Shown here: positions 42,725 to 51,394 of the stretch, piece after piece
Layout: each line of letters starts with the position of its first letter
Numbering within the stretch: position 1 is the first letter of the stretch
Assembly (NCBI RefSeq): GCF_008329715.1
Contig: NZ_VTSR01000032.1
Span: forward strand, 496,001-560,000
Reading direction: 5' to 3'
Length of the DNA: 64,000 nt
Origin: Gimesia chilikensis
GTDB lineage: Bacteria > Planctomycetota > Planctomycetia > Planctomycetales > Planctomycetaceae
Position numbers and translations under genes: made by a program
The notes under the pieces: generated by a model
The model's input: the letters and a program-made list of their open reading frames with translations, nothing else
The model's database searches: none
What the model was told of the DNA's origin: nothing

Positions 42725-43582
42725 ATGACCGAGGTGGCTGCTGAACCGATTGCCGAAAAGCTGGCAGAGCTGAATCTGGCGCTGTCGCCTGAGATTCATT
42801 ACCGGCTGGGAACGGTTTTTTCCCGCACTGAGTCGATGAGTCTCGAGCAGGCAATCGGTCAGAAGTATCCCCTCGTCAAAGCGTGTGAACCGGTTCTGTT
42901 GAAAGCGTTATTCGAACGGGAGCAGGTTCTGTTTGTCTGCCTGGGGGAACTGCGTTTTCAGAAAACGATTGTCGTGCTCACCAATCTGCGGATGCTGCTG
43001 TTTTCGACTGACCGGAAGCAGATTCCCTGGCAGCCTTACTGGGCGATTTATTACAGCCAGATTTCAGAACTGCAGCCGGTGTTTATGGAACAGTACAAAA
43101 TCTTGCTGAAAGATGGCAGCAAGCTGAAATTCAATTATTTTCCCTGGCAGGATCGCCAGAACTTCCAGCCCATCTACTCGGAAGCAGCCAAGAGGGTTGA
43201 GGAAGAAGGCCTGGATCCATCTGTCTCGCAGTCGCGGGAAAATCTGTGTTCGAACTGCTTCGCCACGGTGCCGAAAGAGACTTACGAATGTGAAGCCTGT
43301 GGAGCGACCTTCTGGCCCCCCTTTTCTTTGTGTCTCCGTGGCTTTATTTTCCCTCCCGCAGGCAGCCTTGTGGTCAGGACGCGACGTGCCGCCCTGATCG
43401 ATATGGCGCTCTACTTCCTGATCCTGTCTTATGTCATTTTTTTGCAGGCGCAGGGGAACCTGACTTTTGCGATCCTGATGTTCGTGCTGACGAACGGCAG
43501 CTACGGGGATTGGATGTATAAGCTGGCTAAGCGGGGGCTGTTGCTGAAAGAAATCCCACTCGAGAAACAGGCTGTCAATTGA
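42725..43582 (+). CDS. PH-like / zinc-ribbon / membrane protein, paralogue 1
   Basis: Protein of 285 residues. Parts: an N-terminal helical segment (AEKLAELNLALSPEIHYRL); a PH-like (bacterial bPH) domain at about 65-155 with VVLTNLRMLLFSTDR; a zinc ribbon with CSNC at 175-178 and CEAC at 189-192; and two membrane helices (about 222-262, MALYFLILSYVIFLQA, LTFAILMFVLTNGSY). The order suggests a membrane protein with its PH-like and zinc-ribbon parts on the same side. Its function is unknown. It is closely similar in plan to the next gene: the shared pieces include LNLxLSPEIxYRL, LTNLR and SVSQSRE. Fused families of this type are not known to me. Confidence 0.6.
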   Translation: MTEVAAEPIAEKLAELNLALSPEIHYRLGTVFSRTESMSLEQAIGQKYPLVKACEPVLLKALFEREQVLFVCLGELRFQKTIVVLTNLRMLLFSTDRKQIPWQPYWAIYYSQISELQPVFMEQYKILLKDGSKLKFNYFPWQDRQNFQPIYSEAAKRVEEEGLDPSVSQSRENLCSNCFATVPKETYECEACGATFWPPFSLCLRGFIFPPAGSLVVRTRRAALIDMALYFLILSYVIFLQAQGNLTFAILMFVLTNGSYGDWMYKLAKRGLLLKEIPLEKQAVN

Positions 43583-43698
43583 CATTTTGCCGGATCATGA
43601 ATTCCTGATGAGTCAGCCAGATTTTCTTAGAACCGCTTAAGATCTTCAGGTAAAATGAGTTCATCTTCTTTGATGCTCGAGTTAAGGAAGGATGAGCC

Positions 43699-44694
43699 AT
43701 GCAGAACCTGACCCATGATGAAGTGGCCGCCAAGCTGTGGGAGTTAAATCTCGAATTGTCCCCGGAGATTCCCTATCGACTGGAGACGCTGTTTCCGCGG
43801 ATCGAGGGCTGGTTTGTCAAAGGAAAGATCAAGGATCAATTCAAACTGCTCAAGCGGCTGGAACCGCTGCTGGCTGAGATTCTGCTGGATCGCGAAGAGG
43901 TGCAACTTGTTTTGCCGTGTAACCAGTCGACGCTTTCCGATGTCTTTCTGATGGGGTCACTGTGGGTTGGAACTTCAACCTGTGCCGTGCTGGTGTTGAC
44001 CAATCTGCGGATCTATTGCATTCGCGTCAACGATACCGGCGTGCCTCAGCAGTCGTTCTGGCAGATCTATTACAGTCAGATCAAAGAGGTGGACCAGTCG
44101 CTGTTTGGTGACACGCTGTTTTATCTGAAAGATGGCCGCAAGTTGAAGTATTCCGGGATCGTGCCCGAAGATCAGCGGCGATTGCAGTTCATCGTCTGGG
44201 AGAACTGTAAGACATTCCGAAAGCAGGGCTTTGAGCCTTCCGTTTCACAGTCACGGGAGCAGGTGTGCGGTCACTGCTTCGATGTGATTCCCCCGGGAGT
44301 CTATGAATGTGACAGTTGTGGCGCGCAGTACTGGAGGCCGATCGAGGTCGGGATGCGGAGCTTCATCTTCCCCTCATGGGGCGATTTCGTGATGAAGCAC
44401 ACCACCCTGGCACTGATGGAACTGATCGGTTTTACGTTTATCATCGGATTTACCATCGCTGCTTTCTTTGAAGGCAAGTATCTGGCGGGAATCATCTTGT
44501 ATGTGACGGCGAATCTGGCGGATGCGTTAATGAGTGTGCAACTGGCGACGCGGGCCCTGCATCTGAAATCAACGCCGTTTGAACGTCCTGATATGTGGAG
44601 TTTGACGAATCCAGAGCGACTTGTGCAGGAGCAGCGTGAAGCAGGCACAGGTTATGAGGGTTATCGGGTTGCGGACGCGGCGGAGCAGTTATAA
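43699..44694 (+). CDS. PH-like / zinc-ribbon / membrane protein, paralogue 2
   Basis: Protein of 331 residues, a tandem duplicate of the preceding gene. The blocks correspond: LWELNLELSPEIPYRLETLF, the PH-like segment VLVLTNLRIYCIRV, a zinc ribbon with CGHC at 190-193 and CDSC at 204-207, and two membrane helices (about 237-275). It has an extra C-terminal extension of about 35 residues (SLTNPERLVQEQREAG). The spacing is 116 bases and both are on the plus strand. Divergence between the copies is substantial outside these motifs, so the duplication is not recent. Confidence 0.6.
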   Translation: MQNLTHDEVAAKLWELNLELSPEIPYRLETLFPRIEGWFVKGKIKDQFKLLKRLEPLLAEILLDREEVQLVLPCNQSTLSDVFLMGSLWVGTSTCAVLVLTNLRIYCIRVNDTGVPQQSFWQIYYSQIKEVDQSLFGDTLFYLKDGRKLKYSGIVPEDQRRLQFIVWENCKTFRKQGFEPSVSQSREQVCGHCFDVIPPGVYECDSCGAQYWRPIEVGMRSFIFPSWGDFVMKHTTLALMELIGFTFIIGFTIAAFFEGKYLAGIILYVTANLADALMSVQLATRALHLKSTPFERPDMWSLTNPERLVQEQREAGTGYEGYRVADAAEQL

Positions 44695-44850
44695 AGCCTG
44701 GGCGGATCGACGCATGCTGATTGACTGATGTCTGCATTTTTTAACCGATGCTTCCACAGCTCTCTGCACCGATGCACGATAAAGAGTAGGCGGGCATGAC
44801 TGAGTTGGACTGATGGCAGAAGTTTTGTAGACGCGAATCGGGAGCACACA

Positions 44851-46035
44851 ATGAGATTAGGACATGGCCGGGTGGGATTACTGCTGATGGCAGCGACTCT
44901 GCTGATTATGCAGACGCCCGTTAAGGCGCAGAATATCAATCACAAGCTGGAGCCGTATCTGAAGTCGGGCAATCTGCCGGCATTGTCTGCAGCGGTTGTC
45001 GTGCGAGGCACCGTAACGGAATTCGGCGTGGTCGGCACCCGGAAGATGGGAGCGGACATTCCAGTCACGATTCATGATAAGTTTCACCTGGGGTCTGACG
45101 GCAAAGCGATGACCGCCACGATTGCTGCGATGATGATCGAAGAAGGCAAGCTCAAGTGGGATTCAACGCTGGAAGAGGTCTTTCCCGAACTGAAAGACTC
45201 AATGGCACCCGGCGTGGGAAAAGTGACACTGGAAGAACTGCTTTCCCATACCAGTGGGATGCGTGCCGACGATGAAAATCTGATGCAGCTGCTGAAAGAT
45301 TCATTCGATGTGGATGGCGATCTGAATGATATGCGGTACTGGCTGCTGAAAGAATCGGTCAAACTGCCGCTGGAAACAAAGCCTTCCACTGCATGGAAAT
45401 ACAATAACCGCGGGTACACGATCGCCGGTGCGATGATTGAACGTGTGAGCGGCAAAGCCTGGGACGAGCTGATCGTCGAACGCATTTTTGAGCCATTTCA
45501 GCTGACGACCGCCGGTCTGGGAACACAGTCGACCCTGGGCAAAATCGATGCACCGCTGGGACATGTCATTCAGAAAGACGGTAAAGTCAAAGCGTACATG
45601 GCGGGGCCGAATGCGGATAACTCGCTGATTCTCGCGCCAGCGGGCTGTCTGCACCTGTCGATTCTGGATCTGGCGAACTGGGCTGGCTGGAATGCCGGGA
45701 ACGGGATGCGGCCCCCCTGTAATATTGTGAAGGCGGAAACGGTCGAGAAAATTCACACTCCTGTCTTTACGATCAAAGGGGATAAACCGGCGCGTCCGGG
45801 AACGCCACCCAATGGAAAGTACGCTCACGGCTGGGGCTGGCTGACGGTGGACTGGGCTCCCTATCCCCTGCTCTATCATGCCGGTTCGAATGGCAAGAAC
45901 CTGGCCCAGATCTGGATCGATAAAGAGAAAGACATCGCGATTGTGATGATGACCAACATCGGCGGTGTCCAGGCGGACGAGGCGCTGCGGGAACTGGCCA
46001 AAGAGCTGTATCTGAACGCTGTCGCCAGTTATTAA
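44851..46035 (+). CDS. Exported beta-lactamase-fold serine hydrolase
   Basis: Protein of 394 residues. The signal peptide is residues 1-26 (GLLLMAATLLIMQTPVKAQ). Catalytic residues are Ser82 and Lys85 in FHLGSDGKAMTA, Tyr184 in YNN (KYNNRGYTIAG) and the HxG strand in LLYHAGSNGKNLA. LEELLSHTSGMR supports the class C / penicillin-binding fold. It could be a D-Ala-D-Ala carboxypeptidase, esterase or beta-lactamase-like protein; nothing here shows antibiotic activity. The ATG at 44851 starts the signal peptide. A strong hairpin terminator follows. Confidence 0.8.
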   Translation: MRLGHGRVGLLLMAATLLIMQTPVKAQNINHKLEPYLKSGNLPALSAAVVVRGTVTEFGVVGTRKMGADIPVTIHDKFHLGSDGKAMTATIAAMMIEEGKLKWDSTLEEVFPELKDSMAPGVGKVTLEELLSHTSGMRADDENLMQLLKDSFDVDGDLNDMRYWLLKESVKLPLETKPSTAWKYNNRGYTIAGAMIERVSGKAWDELIVERIFEPFQLTTAGLGTQSTLGKIDAPLGHVIQKDGKVKAYMAGPNADNSLILAPAGCLHLSILDLANWAGWNAGNGMRPPCNIVKAETVEKIHTPVFTIKGDKPARPGTPPNGKYAHGWGWLTVDWAPYPLLYHAGSNGKNLAQIWIDKEKDIAIVMMTNIGGVQADEALRELAKELYLNAVASY

Positions 46036-46064
46036 AACAATGCTTCCGGATTCGGGACTGGTAC

Positions 46065-46110
46065 GGACTCCGTCCCTGCGATGATTGTCGCGGGGGCGGA
46101 GCCTTGTTAT
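46065..46110 (+). terminator. Strong intrinsic terminator after the serine hydrolase gene
   Basis: GGACTCCGTCCCTGCGA (46065-46081) pairs with TCGCGGGGGCGGAGCC (46088-46103), with two G-T wobbles and one bulge, loop TGATTG, then TTGTTAT. Outside it the sequence CAATGCT (46038-46044) is matched by AGCATTG (46116-46122), so the whole 85-base segment is an inverted-repeat element. Confidence 0.6.
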
Positions 46111-46168
46111 AAGACAGCATTGACGTGTGCCAGGTAATTCAGCTCACTTCTGCAGGGAGTCCTGTCTG

Positions 46169-46867
46169 ATGTCCAATCCGATGTATTCTGAACATGCCGC
46201 CGCCTATGCTCAGGCGATTCGCGATAACAGCTATAACGCGAGCTACGACCGCCCTTCTCTGCTGGCACTGCTGCCGAAGCTCAATGGAATGAAAGTACTC
46301 GATCTGGGCTGCGGTCCAGGCGTGTATGCAGAAATTCTGCTCAGCCGCGGCGCGGAAGTGACTGCCGTCGATCAATCCACGGAGATGGTGGCCCTGGTCG
46401 AACAGAGCCTGGGGGACGCGGTCCAATGTTACACCCAGGATCTGGCAAAGGGACTCCCGCGGGAAGCGGACGCTGCTTATGATGTGGTGGTCTGCCCGCT
46501 GATGCTGCATTACCTGGAAGATTTCTCCCCCCTGCTCGCAGAAATCCGCCGCGTGCTCAAACCGGGTGGGCTGTTTGTCTTTTCCACGCATCATCCGTTC
46601 GTCGATTATGGGTTTTCCCCGAGTGGGAATTATTTTCTGACGGAGAAAATTATCGACGAGTGGAATACGGTGGGACAGCCGGTGCGCGTGGAGTATTACC
46701 GGCGACCGTTGTCAGAGATCATCCAGTCGTTGATTGATGCCGGCTTTCAGATCACCGCATTGAGCGAAGGACAACCGGACGAGCGGATGCGTCAGAGCGA
46801 TCCGGACAGTTACCAGAGATTGTCGACGTCCCCCGGATTTCTGTTTGTGAAATGTCAGGTTGGCTGA
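46169..46867 (+). CDS. Class I SAM-dependent methyltransferase
   Basis: Protein of 232 residues. AdoMet motifs: KVLDLGCGPGVYAEILLS (motif I), AEVTAVDQSTEMVAL (motif II) and VVCPLMLHYLEDFSPL with LKPGGLFVFSTHHPF (post-motif). It resembles UbiE/COQ5-like small-molecule methyltransferases; the substrate is unknown. The ATG at 46169 is preferred over the GTG at 46127, which would add 14 residues without conservation; AGGGAG lies upstream. Confidence 0.75.
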   Translation: MSNPMYSEHAAAYAQAIRDNSYNASYDRPSLLALLPKLNGMKVLDLGCGPGVYAEILLSRGAEVTAVDQSTEMVALVEQSLGDAVQCYTQDLAKGLPREADAAYDVVVCPLMLHYLEDFSPLLAEIRRVLKPGGLFVFSTHHPFVDYGFSPSGNYFLTEKIIDEWNTVGQPVRVEYYRRPLSEIIQSLIDAGFQITALSEGQPDERMRQSDPDSYQRLSTSPGFLFVKCQVG

Positions 46868-46980
46868 CTGGTGTGACTGAATGTTTGCACATGTGGCTGC
46901 TGGCATGTAGAATACAGGTCTGATGGCAGTCTGGTGGTCAGGCCGTTTTCTTTCTCTGCCACAGTCAGGAATCGTGCAGC

Positions 46981-47559
46981 ATGGCGGGAGTCTCACGTGA
47001 TCGTTCCCTGGGGGATGGCGTTTATTTTGCGCCCGAGGATTACCTCAGTTTCTGCCGTCGACTGGTGATAACACTGGTCGATGTTACGATGCTCCTGCTG
47101 CTCTGGATCCCGATCGGGGTCATTTTTACTTTTGTGTCTTACAATTATGTATTCACCCCGGATCTGGTCTGGTACTTCTGCTGCTGGTGTTACCTGGCGG
47201 TGCTGCGTCCCTCACGTGTGCGAAGTGTCGGTTATTGGGTGACGGGAGCTCGGATTATCACACTGCGGGGTACAAAGCCTTCTGTGTGGCGGATGACGTA
47301 TCGCGTGCTGCTGAATTTTTACTCTCCTCTCAATCTCGTGTATGATCTGTTGTGGGTGGGAGTGGACCGGGATCGCCAGTCACTGACCGACCGGTTCGCT
47401 GGTACCTGTGTTGTACGCAAGCGGGCGGAGCCTGTGGGGCGAGCGGAAATCCATTATACGTATTACACCGGGATGTCGTTTCTCTATTTCTATCCCTGTG
47501 TCGTACTCCCGCGGGAAACTGAGAAGCTGGTTGAGGTGGAGCTCGCGAGTTCAACGTAA
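46981..47559 (+). CDS. RDD-like membrane protein
   Basis: Protein of 192 residues with three or four hydrophobic helices (VTMLLLLWIPIGVIFTFVSY, LVWYFCCWCYLAVL, LNFYSPLNLVYDLLWVGV). The pattern RRLVITLVDVTMLL, GYWVTGARIITLRG and RQSLTDRFAGTCVV matches RDD-family proteins, which have a conserved Arg-Asp-Asp and the D-R-x-x-G-T-x-V ending; the first RDD block is degenerate here. Transport or membrane-lipid roles have been suggested for the family. The ATG at 46981 is the first in frame. It opens a series of small membrane-protein genes. Confidence 0.65.
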   Translation: MAGVSRDRSLGDGVYFAPEDYLSFCRRLVITLVDVTMLLLLWIPIGVIFTFVSYNYVFTPDLVWYFCCWCYLAVLRPSRVRSVGYWVTGARIITLRGTKPSVWRMTYRVLLNFYSPLNLVYDLLWVGVDRDRQSLTDRFAGTCVVRKRAEPVGRAEIHYTYYTGMSFLYFYPCVVLPRETEKLVEVELASST

Positions 47560-47609
47560 ACTGGCGCGCCTGTCGTTTTACGGTCGTTCAGCAATGGAAT
47601 ACATCTGGA

Positions 47610-48089
47610 ATGAGATTTTGTTTTGAACAGACCCTGCCCGTTTCCAGGGGCGTGCTGTTTCGGTTTCATGAGGATCCTGCGCATCTCGGGCTGTTGCTGG
47701 CGGAGTGGCCTGGATTTCGACTATTACGTCATGCCGGTCATATTCAGCCGGGAGCGGAAACCTGGTTTGAGCAGCAGGTCGGAGGTTTTCTGCCGGTAGT
47801 CATGGGATTTCGCCATATGGTTTATGAGCCCGACTGTCGTTTTGGTGAGACGCTGATTCATGGACCGTTTGAGCGGTTTACGCATCTGCATGAATTCGAC
47901 GAGACGGCAGAGGGAACCGTGGTACGGGACATTCTGGAGGTGCAGCTGTCATGGCAGTATGGTGGACGTTTCGCGACGCAGCATATAGTTGCGAATGCGC
48001 TCAACTCTGCGTTTGATTTTCGCCAGCGTTCATTGCGGGAACTGGTGTCGAATAGACTAGAACCGGATTCCGATTCGAGGACTGAGTGA
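47610..48089 (+). CDS. SRPBCC/START-like protein
   Basis: Protein of 159 residues with the helix-grip pattern of the SRPBCC superfamily: an opening strand MRFCFEQTLPVSRGVLFRFHE, a central FGETLIHGPFERFTHLHEFDE, EGTVVRDILEVQLSW and a long C-terminal helix ANALNSAFDFRQRSLREL. The family binds hydrophobic ligands in a deep cavity; polyketide cyclase/dehydrase-like members are closest in pattern. No signal peptide. The ATG at 47610 follows ACATCTGGA, a weak ribosome site. Confidence 0.55.
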   Translation: MRFCFEQTLPVSRGVLFRFHEDPAHLGLLLAEWPGFRLLRHAGHIQPGAETWFEQQVGGFLPVVMGFRHMVYEPDCRFGETLIHGPFERFTHLHEFDETAEGTVVRDILEVQLSWQYGGRFATQHIVANALNSAFDFRQRSLRELVSNRLEPDSDSRTE

Positions 48090-48100
48090 AGGAAGTGGAA

Positions 48101-48676
48101 ATGGCGGTGGCGACTTACATCCTGTTTGTATTGGGCTGTCTGGGGGCAACCGATATCGCTCTGTATCACAGCTTTTCGCATGGGATTCGCCAGCACCTCG
48201 ATTCGCGGGCGGAGCTGATCGTACACAGCCTGCGCGGCCCGACTTATGCAATGCTGTTTGTTGTGATTCCTAATTTTGTGATGCAGGGAGCTTTCTTCTG
48301 GTGTCTGCTGCTGTTGTTTGTGGTTGACGTATTGATCTCGATTGTGGACTTTGCGCTGGAGCGCGAGAGCCGCAGGCTGCTGGGGGGACTGCCCAGCGGT
48401 GAATATGTGCTGCATATCATGCTTGCGATGCTGTTTGGGGCGCTGGTGACTGCGGTCTGCCTGGAAGCGGGAGCCTGGCGTTCCCTGCCAAGCCGCTTTT
48501 ACTATCAGCCGGCTGACGTGCCTGCTCTGTTACGTGGCGTTCTGGTTGTCATGGCGGTTCTGGTGCTGATTTCCGGAATACAGGATGCGATGGCGGCGTG
48601 GCGGCTCTATAATATTCCTGAGCGGGCAACCTCATTAAAAGAGAAAGACCAGCGGTTGCAATCGGGAGGACGTTGA
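48101..48676 (+). CDS. Integral membrane protein, unknown family
   Basis: Protein of 191 residues with about four hydrophobic segments (ATYILFVLGCLGATDIAL, YAMLFVVIPNFVMQGAFFWCLLL, LHIMLAMLFGALVTAVCL, RGVLVVMAVLVLISGI). The motif HSFSHGIRQHLDSRAELIVHS near the N-terminus carries histidines that could face a binding site. I recognise no family. The ATG at 48101 with AAGGAAG upstream is preferred over the GTG at 48086; it lies 11 bases past the previous stop and probably shares its transcript. Confidence 0.6.
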   Translation: MAVATYILFVLGCLGATDIALYHSFSHGIRQHLDSRAELIVHSLRGPTYAMLFVVIPNFVMQGAFFWCLLLLFVVDVLISIVDFALERESRRLLGGLPSGEYVLHIMLAMLFGALVTAVCLEAGAWRSLPSRFYYQPADVPALLRGVLVVMAVLVLISGIQDAMAAWRLYNIPERATSLKEKDQRLQSGGR

Positions 48677-48678
48677 AG

Positions 48679-49233
48679 ATGAGTTCGACGGGCATCATCA
48701 AAACAAAACGCCGGCGGAAGAATCATGTCATCAGGGTGTTGATGGTACAGGTCGTGCTCCTGGCTTACACGATTGTCTTTCTGTATTTCCTGCATCAAAG
48801 TCGGTGGGGACCGTTTGCAGTTGTCAGGCAGAATCTGTTTCTCGTGTTTTGCCTGAATATGGGCGGGATGATGTTCTGCATGCTGTATAACGAGCAGCGC
48901 ATGGATCGATTTTTACGGGACTATCCGGCACTGGGAGATCGTGAGGGTATGGAACGCCTGAAGCCGATCTTACGGACTCACATGTATCTCGGCGTACTCG
49001 CGCTGCTCTTGACGGGAAACTCGCTGGGGACGGGGCTGGGGATTTTCATCGAGAAAGAATTCCTCCAGGGGTTCATCGTGCTGGGGACCTGGCTGTTATC
49101 CTTACCCCTTTTGAGCTGGTGCAGTCATACGGAAAACAAAATGTATCAGATCCAGTGTACGAACCAGAATCTGGAACCGGAAGTAGAGCTGTTGATTAAA
49201 GACTGGTCGACGCGAATCTTTCCAAATTTTTGA
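48679..49233 (+). CDS. Membrane protein, unknown family
   Basis: Protein of 184 residues with four hydrophobic helices (LMVQVVLLAYTIVFLYFL, LVFCLNMGGMMFCMLY, MYLGVLALLLTGNSLGTGLGI and GFIVLGTWLLSLPLLSW) and a soluble tail ending STRIFPNF. An N-terminal cluster KTKRRRKNHVIR precedes the first helix, suggesting the N-terminus is inside. No family recognised. The ATG at 48679 follows GGGAGGACG. The genes 48101-49517 run without large gaps. Confidence 0.6.
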   Translation: MSSTGIIKTKRRRKNHVIRVLMVQVVLLAYTIVFLYFLHQSRWGPFAVVRQNLFLVFCLNMGGMMFCMLYNEQRMDRFLRDYPALGDREGMERLKPILRTHMYLGVLALLLTGNSLGTGLGIFIEKEFLQGFIVLGTWLLSLPLLSWCSHTENKMYQIQCTNQNLEPEVELLIKDWSTRIFPNF

Positions 49234-49271
49234 GACAGGATGTCGGAACCTTTGAAGTCGAGAGATAATTC

Positions 49272-49517
49272 ATGCAGCAGATAGACTGGATTGTACTGGC
49301 GGGAATCATTTTGTTTCTCTGCGTGGTGATCGCACTGCTGGCCAGTTTCGTGAAAGATCTGGTGAATCCTTCCAGAAGGAAGGACTCGGGCTCCGGATCG
49401 GGAGGCGGCGTCATCGGCGCGCTGGGAGTGCTGGACCGGATCGTGAATCCTGCGGGGGCGCATGTGGAAGAAGCGAAGGAAGTCGAACAGGAGGAACAGG
49501 GAGTCGGCGGGGAGTAA
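49272..49517 (+). CDS. Small single-helix membrane protein with a Gly-rich, acidic tail
   Basis: An 81-residue protein: one helix (about 7-27, IVLAGIILFLCVVIALLASF), then VKDLVNPSRRKDSGSGSGGG, an amphipathic stretch GVLDRIVNPAGAHVEEAK and an acidic end (EVEQEEQGVGGE). No family recognised. The ATG at 49272 has GAGAG upstream. It ends the membrane-protein series. Confidence 0.55.
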   Translation: MQQIDWIVLAGIILFLCVVIALLASFVKDLVNPSRRKDSGSGSGGGVIGALGVLDRIVNPAGAHVEEAKEVEQEEQGVGGE

Positions 49518-49647
49518 AGGATCATAACAGGTTATCTCTTCCATTGACGGTAAAAATGCTTCAGAGGCGGTCTGGGGAGTCACCGGTATGTGGTCTTTAG
49601 TTTTCTGGTTATCCGATGGATACTCAGTATCATTAATTCGAACGAGT

Positions 49648-50334
49648 ATGAAGAAAGTGATGCAGCACATTCCCGGCATACATTACAGAAAGCATTGGAA
49701 CCTGGAGACGAAACAGAAAATCTACTTAACGCTGTTTGTCCTTTCGGTGATCGTCTATTTTCCGTTTGCCCATTGGGTTTCGACGACACCAGTGGGTACA
49801 ACGCTGTTTCTCTGGCTGCTCATCTTCTATGGGCTGGCACTACTGGTAGCGGTACTGGCGATCCCTGTGTCTCTCGTGGCGCTCTGTTTCAGAAGAACGC
49901 GACGAGATGCTCTGTGGGTGCTGATTCTGTCACTGATTTATCTTCCCTTAACATTCGCTGCGATTCCATTGGGCTGGCAGGTGCGTATGCAGCGGATGGC
50001 GACATTTGCAGAACGGAGTAAGCCACTAGTTCAGGCGATTGCGCGTTACACGGACGATCACGGAACTCCACCTGAAACGCTGGAGCAACTGGTGCCCGAT
50101 TATCTGCCGCATGTTCCCGGGACGGGCATGATGGCTTATCCAACATACCACTATTATGCGGGTGCTCAATCCCGGGAACGGTATCAGGGCAATGCCTGGG
50201 CTCTGGTTGTTCCAACTGGAAGCGGAGGCTTCAACTGGGACCAGATGATGTATTTCCCGCTACAGAATTACCCGGAGTGCGGCTATGGTGGCAGTCTGGA
50301 ACGCGTAGGCGATTGGGCCTACGTGCATGAGTGA
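49648..50334 (+). CDS. Membrane protein with a pseudopilin-like periplasmic domain
   Basis: Protein of about 228 residues. Three hydrophobic helices (YLTLFVLSVIVYFPFA, LFLWLLIFYGLALLVAVLAIPVSLV and LWVLILSLIYLPLTFA) are followed by a soluble domain with PLVQAIARYTDDHGTPPETL and LVPDYLPHVPGTG. That stretch is similar in spirit to type II secretion pseudopilin (GspG-like) tails seen in planctomycete proteins. A longer start at 49588 is possible; the 20 extra residues use rarer codons. Start choice is open between 49588, 49648 and 49660. Confidence 0.55.
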   Translation: MKKVMQHIPGIHYRKHWNLETKQKIYLTLFVLSVIVYFPFAHWVSTTPVGTTLFLWLLIFYGLALLVAVLAIPVSLVALCFRRTRRDALWVLILSLIYLPLTFAAIPLGWQVRMQRMATFAERSKPLVQAIARYTDDHGTPPETLEQLVPDYLPHVPGTGMMAYPTYHYYAGAQSRERYQGNAWALVVPTGSGGFNWDQMMYFPLQNYPECGYGGSLERVGDWAYVHE

Positions 50335-50341
50335 CTGACTG

Positions 50342-50371
50342 CGCCTGATCTACGGAGCGTTACATCAGGCG
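50342..50371 (+). terminator. Hairpin terminator between convergent genes
   Basis: CGCCTGAT (50342-50349) and ATCAGGCG (50364-50371) form a perfect 8-bp stem, with TTCTTCGTTT downstream. The right arm overlaps the last codons of the leftward 50360 gene. Confidence 0.45.
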
Positions 50372-50914
50372 TTCTTCGTTTCGCAGCAGTTCGGTGCAGA
50401 CTTCACTTGCCGGTAACAGGACGGCCAGTTTTTCGCTGCTGTTGAGGCGGATCACGCCACTGGTGAGAACGTCTTTCAGGTAGTAGCTGACTTCGACGGC
50501 TTCCCAGTCGAGACGGAAGTGGGAGCCAGCCATCCCCAGTGGGTTGCAGACATCAGTAGCAGCGGACTGGCGGGGAATCAGCGTCAGGCGACGGCCCGGG
50601 TTCTGGCGGTGCAGCAGGTCTTCGAGTTGAACGGGCAGCGATTCATCCAGGAGCAGGACAACATCCGCAATCCCCTGCCCGTTCGCTTTGTCAAAACGAT
50701 GCAGGATCGTGGCCAGTTCTTCAGTCGAGGCGTAGCGATGGATTTCCACCTGAGAGGCTTCCCGGGCCGACCAGAGGTGGATTGAATCGTTCAATTCGCG
50801 GGCAGCACTGATTTCCAAAGCGTGTGCGCGGTCGATCCGATACTGCCGGTCTGACGCAGAAGCCGGATTCGGTGTCGAGAACATGTCATTGATAAAACTG
50901 GTGAGCGTAGTCAT
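50360..50914 (-). CDS. Hypothetical protein of 184 residues
   Basis: Soluble protein without signal peptide or membrane helix. The middle reads RYASTEELATILHRFDKANGQG and VVLLLDESLPVQLEDLLH, an alpha/beta pattern reminiscent of a Rossmann-like or receiver-like fold but without its catalytic residues. I recognise no family. The ATG at 50914 follows AAAAAGAG. It shares its strand with a possible small gene upstream (50971-51189). Confidence 0.5.
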   Translation of the reverse strand: MTTLTSFINDMFSTPNPASASDRQYRIDRAHALEISAARELNDSIHLWSAREASQVEIHRYASTEELATILHRFDKANGQGIADVVLLLDESLPVQLEDLLHRQNPGRRLTLIPRQSAATDVCNPLGMAGSHFRLDWEAVEVSYYLKDVLTSGVIRLNSSEKLAVLLPASEVCTELLRNEERLM

Positions 50915-50970
50915 CTCTTTTTCCTTTTCGATGCGGAATAGTAGTAGTATCGGTAATTCAGGGGGGCAGA

Positions 50971-51189
50971 CTAAAATTCGGTCTGGGGTGAGTGCGATCC
51001 CGGTGACGAATTCCTGGACTGGCGCTGCTGCGAATCGGCTAACTTGATTCCTGCTGGGAATTTCTGTTCCATGTGTCGGGCCAGAAGCGGCACCGCTTCA
51101 GCAGTCAATAGACAGCGGGAAAAGATCGGCTGAGGGGGACTGCTCTCGGAGTCTGTCCTCCTGGAGAATGATGAAGATGTAGCAGACAT
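50971..51189 (-). CDS. Possible small protein of 72 residues
   Basis: A short open frame, MSATSSSFSRRTDSESSPPQ onward, with AAAGGA about nine bases before its ATG at 51189. It contains RCLLTAEAVPLLARHMEQKF, which could be a helix, and ends in a Ser-rich tail. Its codon use is not clearly coding. It lies between the response regulator (divergent) and the 50360 gene. Confidence 0.35.
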   Translation of the reverse strand: MSATSSSFSRRTDSESSPPQPIFSRCLLTAEAVPLLARHMEQKFPAGIKLADSQQRQSRNSSPGSHSPQTEF

Positions 51190-51327
51190 GCGGCGTTCCT
51201 TTTCAAAAGGTCGGGTAAAACGGCAGGAGCCGTGCGATTCAAAAGCATTATCGTCACAGGACTTAAAGCCACGCTGAAGCAAAGATAAAATCCACTTCAT
51301 CTTTCATGGCGTTGGGAAGGGAGTGCG

Positions 51328-51333
51328 TATAAT
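51328..51333 (+). promoter_or_regulatory. Consensus -10 upstream of the two-component system
   Basis: A perfect TATAAT lies 62 bases before the ATG at 51395. TTCATG at 51304-51309 would be an 18-base-spaced -35 with poor match. Confidence 0.3.
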
Positions 51334-51394
51334 GCCTGTGCAGGAGACCTGTTAACACGAGAGATACATACGATTTGAGTCGAAGGCATTTGAG

